A stretch of DNA of 25,233 nucleotides, from NCBI GenBank assembly GCA_030141605.1, contig JAQGDQ010001437.1:1-25233 (forward strand), read 5' to 3'. A program made the translations under genes and the position numbers. The notes beneath the pieces are model-generated. The model saw only the letters and a program-made list of their open reading frames with translations, did not search any database and had not been told where the DNA came from. Below, in pieces: positions 11,701 through 17,600 of this stretch (its first letter is position 1; each line of letters begins with the position of its first letter). The stretch comes from Tubiluchus corallicola (lineage: Eukaryota; Priapulida; Priapulimorpha; Priapulimorphida; Tubiluchidae).

Positions 11701-12767
11701 AGCAGTAGCAAATCCAGAATTTTTTTCGCTGCTGAAACACTATGCAGTCAGCAACTGGATCAGATGTGAGAAGGTTACCTCTTCAAAGCAGGTGTGGTTC
11801 AAGTTAGTTAGCGCTCAATACAACAACAGCTCGCATACAACCAAGCACCGGATTATGAACTTTGGCGCCTCTAGGCTAATGAAATTATGGGGCCCCTCAG
11901 ACGAGAAGACACTTTAACTCGTGCGCACGCATCTTGAGTATTTTTTACTTGTCAATAAAAATATTCTTTAAGAAATACCTTTATTTTACTATTTATTGCA
12001 AACAAAATTAGCAAATATTTCAACACAACTGTAGTGAAAAAACAAATTTACGTTTAAGTTACAATGTGGTGGAGCTATAAAAGGTATCATTTCACGAAAA
12101 GAGAGAAATATGTGGGCTAACACATTAGTTCTAATTTGAAACTAATTTGTAATTTTTCACATAACAGCATTGAAAATGAACGTATTGTTTTCAAGTTTAA
12201 AAAGGGTTATAAGGTTTCATATTAGAACGTGATGCTGAAAACAATTACCATGCGTAATTGTTTTCAAACTCATCATTTAATGTAATGCAAAAAACCGTAC
12301 AAACAATAGAACTGACAATATAATAGAAAACCAGAGAATGAAAGTAAGTGTAGGAGAAGAAAAATGAAGAATATGAAGTAGCAGACGTAAATTCATTTTT
12401 GGCACCTGTTGAGTGTGCCCGGTTGCCATTGTTTGCTATAGCTTGTTAAAATTATTATTAGAATGTAATGTAATATTTATTTCCACTTCAAACAAAATAT
12501 TTTTACAAAATTCATAAAAAACTCGATACTCAATAGCACAAGATTGCTTATTCCCTATCATCTCTAATCCCTTCATATTATTATTCTCCATTATTTCATC
12601 ATCTTTCTCACTCATTACCTTTCTGGCTTTACCTCCTTTTATCATGTACTTTCTGCGCTCTCGTTATTCTACACTGCCCGCTCAGTTCAGATCTTACTTA
12701 GTTAGACATACAATTCAGTTTCAATAAATATAATTTGCTCACCATTGCTTGTAAAATAAAATACCAT
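6431..12767 (-). CDS. CCDC25: CCDC25 homologue, complete gene, seven coding exons
   Basis: Joining seven minus-strand exons gives 627 nt, i.e. 208 codons plus stop, the same length as human CCDC25. It starts MVFYFTSN, as the family does (MVFYFTSS in human). Residues ~1-115 form the NFACT-R (DUF814) domain, with [21 protein letters not shown] and [10 protein letters not shown]; this domain is shared with NEMF/Rqc2. Residues ~120-185 are a highly charged coiled coil rich in E, K and R. The tail reads [13 protein letters not shown] and ends in an acidic GDDSDDFM. In mammals CCDC25 is reported as a membrane sensor of extracellular-trap DNA; the role in other animals, and of the yeast homologue Jlp2, is less clear. 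All introns are GT-AG and every junction keeps phase. No breaks are seen. The nearest upstream gene on the same strand is the ankyrin-repeat gene. Confidence 0.97.
6570..6640 (+). mobile_element. hAT-like terminal fragment in CCDC25 intron 6
   Basis: CAGGAGCACATTAACC followed by AGGCTAACTAGGCTATAGCC and CAGGGCACC resembles the 5' end of many hAT elements (CAGGGGCGGATT... then a GCCCAGGGC block). I could not find a matching opposite end, so this is at best a truncated relic. Confidence 0.35.
6924..6996 (-). repeat. tRNA-derived SINE head or tRNA pseudogene in CCDC25 intron 6
   Basis: The minus strand reads GGCCCATTGGTACAACTATA, AGAGCATTTGCC, TCGAAAGCAGAAAG, then GGTTCAAATTC and ends GTGTCC. 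This has a D-arm, an anticodon arm (stem TTTGC/GCAGA around CTCGAAA, anticodon CGA) and a T-loop (TTCAAAT) at tRNA spacing. The T stem and acceptor stem pair poorly and the long variable arm of a serine tRNA is absent, so it is not a working tRNA. A tRNA-derived SINE is the best guess. Confidence 0.5.
7186..7388 (-). CDS. CCDC25: CCDC25 exon 6 (coiled coil)
   Basis: Acceptor ATTTTCAG, donor TTAAG|GTAGTT (a less common but valid GT donor), 203 nt, phase 0 to phase 2. Encodes [33 protein letters not shown] and a long E/K/R coiled coil ending EKELR. Reading on past the donor meets an immediate TAG. Confidence 0.95.
7786..7889 (-). CDS. CCDC25: CCDC25 exon 5
   Basis: Acceptor CTTACTGCAG, donor GAG|GTAAGC, 104 nt, phase 1 to phase 0. 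Encodes [19 protein letters not shown] and then [13 protein letters not shown], the end of the NFACT-R domain. Confidence 0.96.
8762..8793. repeat. (TA)n microsatellite in CCDC25 intron 4
   Basis: An alternating TA tract of about 32 bp with one C interruption near its left end. Confidence 0.9.
8839..9128. mobile_element. piggyBac-like MITE in CCDC25 intron 4
   Basis: Flanked on both sides by TTAA (8835-8838 and 9129-9132). The ends read inward as CCACTTCACTGCC and CCGCTTCACTGCC, a 13-bp inverted repeat with one mismatch. TTAA target duplication with ends starting CC is the hallmark of piggyBac. At 290 bp with no transposase it is non-autonomous. It ends about 86 bp inside the intron from the exon 4 donor. 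Confidence 0.75.
9215..9290 (-). CDS. CCDC25: CCDC25 exon 4
   Basis: Acceptor TTTTTGTAG, donor AAAG|GTAATT, 76 nt, phase 0 to phase 1. Encodes [14 protein letters not shown] and [11 protein letters not shown], matching the family's DIP..VL and KANSIQG segments. Confidence 0.95.
9542..10233. repeat. Two diverged direct copies of an unknown ~270-bp repeat in CCDC25 intron 3
   Basis: The segment at ~9542-9814 (TTCGTCTTGAAATTTTGTA ... GAAACAAGTTTAGATAAC ... ATAATATGTTTTTGG) recurs at ~9965-10233, offset 423 bp. The copies differ by many substitutions and small indels, and about 150 bp of unrelated DNA lies between them. No coding sequence or clear terminal repeats are seen. They are either two insertions of one element or an old local duplication. 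Confidence 0.85.
10518..10609 (-). CDS. CCDC25: CCDC25 exon 3
   Basis: Acceptor TTATTTTAG, donor CAG|GTAAGT, 92 nt, phase 1 to phase 0. Encodes [19 protein letters not shown] and [12 protein letters not shown], the most conserved part of the NFACT-R domain. Confidence 0.96.
11497..11544 (-). CDS. CCDC25: CCDC25 exon 2
   Basis: Acceptor GTTGCAG, donor AAA|GTAAGT, 48 nt, phase 1 to phase 1. Encodes [16 protein letters not shown], which aligns with the MGKDKYE segment of the family. Confidence 0.95.
11848..12430. mobile_element. Possible degenerate hAT-like element in CCDC25 intron 1
   Basis: The left part reads CACCGGATTATGAACTTTGG, then CGCCTCTAGGC and GGGGCCCCTC, like hAT 5' ends. About 550 bp later GGCACCTGTTGAGTG and CCCGGTTGCC could be the other end in reverse. 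The inverted match is weak and I see no target duplication. Confidence 0.25.
12743..12767 (-). CDS. CCDC25: CCDC25 exon 1 (start codon)
   Basis: A 25-nt coding part: ATG at 12767-12765, encoding MVFYFTSN plus one base, followed by the donor G|GTGAGC. The start is fixed by the family's N-terminal motif. Acceptor-like CAGs lie just upstream on the minus strand (ATAATTCAG, ending about 12 nt before the ATG), so the 5' UTR could be spliced or trans-spliced. Confidence 0.93.
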
Positions 12768-13442
12768 GTTCTATTATCTGAATTATGGAAACTGTAATAG
12801 AATGATTACTAAAAACAGCATAAAAAGTTAACTTATTCTTGATGCCAAACAAAAGCAAACAATACCCCAGTAACTCCACGTTACTGGTTAGGCAATGCGC
12901 ACTACTTTTAAGCAATCTCTAATCACTTCCACAACAGCATTTATGATCGCTTTCTATTTAGGTAGGCTTTTTTCTCAACAGCCACGAGCATGGCATCAAA
13001 GACTCGGGAGTTCGAGTACATGATTTATGTAAATTAATAAAAATACTAACTTAAGGTGACGCCTGATGGCTCGTGAACAATCATCATCAGAGCCTTTGCG
13101 GATTGCAACAAATTTGCCAACCGAATAACTAAACGAAATTTTGCTATACAATGGGAGATAAAAAGAAATTTGGCAGTTAACATTTTTGAGTTTTGAACCA
13201 TGTATTCTGGTTTTAGAAGTAAATGCTGTTATTATTATTATTAAACAGGATGGTACACAAACTCAAAAAGTAGTTTTGGCTGACATGCCCATCTGCCAAA
13301 CACATTATTTTAGCTAATAAAATACGCTTTTCTGTTAAAATTATTACTGTTATAACCTGTCTCGCCACCATCGACATTGTGACCTAAGGAAAACAAAGCT
13401 GTGTAATGCATTAATTGCACAAAAGTCTGAAAAAGTTTTTCA

Positions 13443-13504
13443 CCTCAATGGTGACTCGAACACAAGGCCTTCCACTTTATGGACAACTATGCTACACTGT
13501 ACTA
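13443..13504 (-). repeat. tRNA-like SINE remnant upstream of CCDC25
   Basis: On the minus strand the order is GTACAGTGTAGCATAGTTG, TCCATAAAGTGGAAGG, CCTTGTGTTCGAGTCACC. The last block contains a good box B (GTTCGAGTC) at the right distance from a box-A-like TAGCATAGTTG. The stems are degenerate. It may belong to the same class as the tRNA-like segment in CCDC25 intron 6, also on the minus strand. Confidence 0.45.
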
Positions 13505-13667
13505 CAGAGGCATGCAGAGTTTTCTGAGTTAGGTGATATATGTTAACATTCTATATTCACATGAAGAAAAGGACTACTTTTGTTCGTAAAAAATTGCAGC
13601 CTGGTAGGGAAAGTTGATCCTTGAGTCCCAGAACATGCCCAAATAACAAAATATAGTTTTGTAATCA

Positions 13668-13678
13668 TTTATTTTATT
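13668..13678 (-). terminator. Two overlapping AATAAA hexamers, candidate poly(A) site of the ankyrin gene
   Basis: The minus strand reads AATAAAATAAA about 0.9 kb after the proposed ankyrin stop codon and about 0.9 kb before the CCDC25 start. If used, the whole 42-bp minisatellite would lie in the 3' UTR. Confidence 0.4.
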
Positions 13679-13914
13679 ATTCATGTTAACAGTGCTTCAG
13701 TAAAACAGCTAGAAGCATTAAAATTTTTATAATCAAAATAAATTATGATGCAGTTAAACACTACACTCTAGATGTGTATGTAGCAAACGTATTGCAAGAT
13801 CTTTGTGTTAGGCAATACTTCATTGTTTACTACAGTTGCCATATTCGCTCAGCTGTTTCTTTCTACAACCAGATATACGCTATTGTGTGCAATCCGGTAA
13901 ATTATGTGTTGCAC

Positions 13915-14590
13915 CTGTGTAGAGAATCAGGTAGAGTATGTGTTACTCCTATGTCATTGTGTGGAGAGTTAGGTAGAGTACGTGTTGCTATTATGTTATT
14001 GTGCACACAGTCAGGTAGGGTACGTGTTGCTCCTGTGCTATTGTGTAGACAGTCAGGTAGAGCACGTGTTGCTCCTATGTTATTTGTGTAGACAGTCAAG
14101 TAGAGTATGTATTGCATCTGAGTTATTATTGTATAGACTGTCAGGTAGAGTACGTGTTGCTACTGTGTTATGGTGTAGACAGTCGGGTAGAGTACGTATT
14201 GCTCCTGTGTTATGTGTGAAGACAGTCAGGTAGAGTACGTGTTGCTCCTGTGTTATTGTGCAGACAGTCGGGTAGAGTATGTGTTGCTCCTGTGCTATTG
14301 TGCAGACAGTCAGGTAGAGTACGTGTTGCTCCTGTGCTATTGTGCAGACAGTCAGGTAGAGTACGTGTTGCTCCTGCGTTATGGTGTAGACAGTCAGGTA
14401 GAGTACGTGTTGCTCCTGTGTTATGTGTGAAGACAGTTAGGTAGAGTACGTGTTGCTCCTGTGTTATGTGTGAAGACAGTCAGGTAGAGTACGTGTTGCT
14501 CCTGTGTTATTGTGCACACAGTCAAGTAGAATACGTGTTACTCCTGAATTGTGTATAGACAGTCAGGTAGAGTACGTGTTACCCCTGTGT
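13915..14590. repeat. 42-bp minisatellite, about 15 copies
   Basis: The unit is roughly GTCAGGTAGAGTACGTGTTG, CTCCTGTGTTAT, TGTGTAGACA. It recurs every ~42 bp (for example TCAGGTAG at 14011 and 14053), with substitutions and small indels that give variants such as TTATGTGTGAAGAC. Open frames on both strands through it are repeat artefacts. Its right edge overlaps the proposed last exon of the ankyrin gene. Confidence 0.95.
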
Positions 14591-14663
14591 AGTCCTCCAG
14601 TAAAACGCCGTATTGACGTACCAATGCGATATGAAAGACGATTTCTTTTTAGACCTTGTCCAT
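14563..14663 (-). CDS. Ankyrin gene exon 7 (proposed last exon)
   Basis: Acceptor TACAATGATTTCAG, 101 nt, phase 1. Encodes DGQGLKRNRLSYRIGTSI and RRFTGGLHR, then GNTYST and TGA at 14565-14563. The last six codons and the stop are made of the flanking minisatellite. It keeps phase with exon 6 and has a basic composition like exon 6, but there is no homology support. The opposite strand is also open here (14504-14971), so the call is moderate. Confidence 0.55.
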
Positions 14664-17600
14664 CTGAAATCATTGTAAAAATTAAGTATAATTATAAAAT
14701 GGCGAGAGTCACACTTATAATTGGCTTAATGACTATGCCAATGATCAAGCCATTATTAAAACAGCTGAATTGTGGACCCAACACAGATAGGTGCTATCAT
14801 CATAATATTCTCTGGGACACCAATGAAATATTTGAAGCAATCTTTGGTAACCTTTTTTTCAATCATTTAAACTGCTACTCCTTGCAGCTCACGCAGGTTA
14901 AAAACAGTGCTCGGACTGAGAATACATCAACACATCGGGACAATGCTTCTAGTTATTTACTAAAAATATAGACGTGAACAGGTTTCTAAGTAAATACTGC
15001 AAATCATTCCTTTCTGTTATCTCTTGATTATTAAACTAATACGCAATTACCAGAAGTATTCTGGTTGATCCTGCCTTAATCTTAACCTAGAAATATAGCA
15101 CTACAACAAGGTTTTCTTCTAAAACAGAGAAACAAACAAGTTTACCTGTTTTTCGCTTCTCGTTATACACCTTAAAGAGAAATGGTCTAATTCGCGGTTT
15201 TTTAAATCCAATTTCCCAAGGCGCCAGTCCGTCCTGCAATACAAAGGTCCAGTAAATGTATGAAATTACCACCTGCGAATGATGCTGTACTAGTTTTGTT
15301 TAATTACAATAATTATCATAATAATTCATAATTTGGGTAAAGGTATTTATAATAGTATATGGCCATTAATTACAAAGTACCAGACAAAAGAAATATTAAT
15401 ACAAGATGGTGCGTATCACATTACAAAACAAAAACCAGCATCAATCTCTGCTGTATTTCATTAATCCAACTTCACATACAAATAATAAACCGCCTCATAT
15501 TTACTGTCTGCGAGTTTCAAGTCACTAATCTTAGATAGCTTTTTAATTTGGTTAATTATCCAGTTTGTGTGATTTTGTTGTGACAAATTTGTCTCAGAAT
15601 AACAGCGTACAACGCACAGATGTATTACCCAGAACTGAACAAACCACTGCACTGTTATACTACACTGTTATTCACACTAAGGCAGTTTACCCAAGCCGTT
15701 TGTATAATCATGCCGCAAATCCCATCTCACTGTTAGGGGGAAGCCTTTTTACACTGAACCAGTTCACTTGAGCAGAAAGGTAAAACCGGTAACTTACCTT
15801 GTTAATTTTGTACAAGTCAGCGCCTCCTCCTATCAAAAGTTTGAACGAATCTACGTGGTCCAGTGTTGCAGCAATGTGTGCAGCAGTGTTTTTCCTATTG
15901 TCTGTCTTGTTGATACATCTTGCTGCATTCTTATGCTTAAGAAAGTGCTGAATCACCTTATGTTGATTTCTAGCTATAAGACAATTTATGCACGAATTAA
16001 CTTACAATTTTTAGGGAACTGATAGTCACCGTCACCGTTAGTGCACGTATTACTGTGTTTTGTTTCAACGGACTGCTCGTAGAGAAAACCAGAAAACACG
16101 TCTTCAAATTAAACTAGTTTATTATGCGGGAATTCTACAACACAAAAGTATGAAGGAACGCAAAATGTGTACAGACAAGTGATAATCTGGAAATATGTAA
16201 AGGAGAGTGTGCGTATCTGAGAATACGAGAATAAACTCGAGCTGCCAGCTCCGCCTTATATATCAGTGCAAATGGACTGAACCAGAAAATTCTGGAAACT
16301 ACTACGCGCATCGCGTATAGAAAGTTCTAGAAACTTCTACAAGGTAAAAAGATTGTTCTACTATACTATAGAATATTCCAGATCTCCACAACACGTATGT
16401 AGAGCAAACTGTGTACGAACTACTTTGTTTAGATAGTACATTTCGTTAGTTAATCTTAATTTCAACTGTACGTGTGAAGAGATAGCTTTCCAGTAATAGG
16501 CTTCAGTGTTGCACCATGTTTTCGGTGTCGAAATCAGTTTTTGGCGTGTAATATTGTTTTAGAAGACAATGGTAGGGTAGACCGGATAGTCTTTGTAATC
16601 AGCCTTTGGACTTGTATGTTGTAAGTGGTGTAAAATCAATTGCTGTAATAAACTGCTGGAACAATGATTTTTCCGATCCAATTCGCCAAGTAAAAAGGAC
16701 CTAATAATGTTAATAGGACTTACGTGTTATAATTGCTTCAAAGGTATTAACAGGGTCTATGCAGTGCTTGGTGGTCAAGCTGTTTCCCTTTGTATTTGAT
16801 TTTGTTTTTGTATTTTGCTTATGAGCTTGGTGGCAATTTAATAAAAGTGGCAAATGGCCATTAGGTATTATGCTATAGTGCAGGTTATATTGCTTGTATT
16901 AATTTTAGTAGTACAATTAAGCAGCTACTTTTTATATAATATCTATAATAGCTTGAGTATACTTGGTAGCTAGCAGAAAGCAGTAGTTTTTCACTTAATT
17001 CCGTGTTTGCTATAGTAAATAACATAATTCAAAAGCTTTCTTTGAGTATTTTCTAAAAGTAGTACAACCTCTGTTTTGTTGTCCCCTTTCGGTGGTTTTG
17101 TTTGCCCCATGACTGTTTAAAGGAAAACCGGATGATTGTGTGAACATTAGCTTTGAGCTATAAAGAATGCTCTAAAATATTGAGAACTACTATAGCTTAT
17201 ACCGTGATAGGCGGTACCGTGGTAACCATGCTCATGAACTGCAGTGTCAGTTTCTGACATCATATGATGAAAAGCCCATTTTTCGTGACATCACGCGTTT
17301 AAGCAGTACTGTAACACTTATGCAAATGTGCTTGACGCGCAAGGGAAGACGCCCGCTATTGCACAAACTGTGGTTAGTTTCTGACGTAAGCAATAGCTGT
17401 GTTCGGTTGCCGCTAACTAACTTTCTAAGCTAATTATTCAAATATAAGGAACAATTATTATCTCTTATAGGCAAGAAAATGTATATTTTGGACAGTAAAT
17501 TAAAATGAGATTGAGTCTAAACAATCATCCGGTCTTCCTTTAAAAAATAGTTTGAAATGAAGGGATTTTACCTGCTGCAAAATGTATGGGGGTGGCACCT

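Noticed and set aside
12436-12645. 69-codon minus-strand frame upstream of CCDC25 exon 2
   Set aside because: It lies in CCDC25 intron 1, has no splice-compatible ends and resembles no known protein.
13774-14444. Plus- and minus-strand frames through the 42-bp array
   Set aside because: Repeat translations in several frames, apart from the short minus-strand part used as the ankyrin tail.
15061-15075. An 18S rRNA gene
   Set aside because: Only 15 bases match; sequence on both sides is unrelated.
15119-15145. A 27-nt GT...AG segment after ankyrin exon 6 as a mini-intron
   Set aside because: Far too short for an animal intron; treated as a normal donor followed by intron, with a possible read-through isoform.
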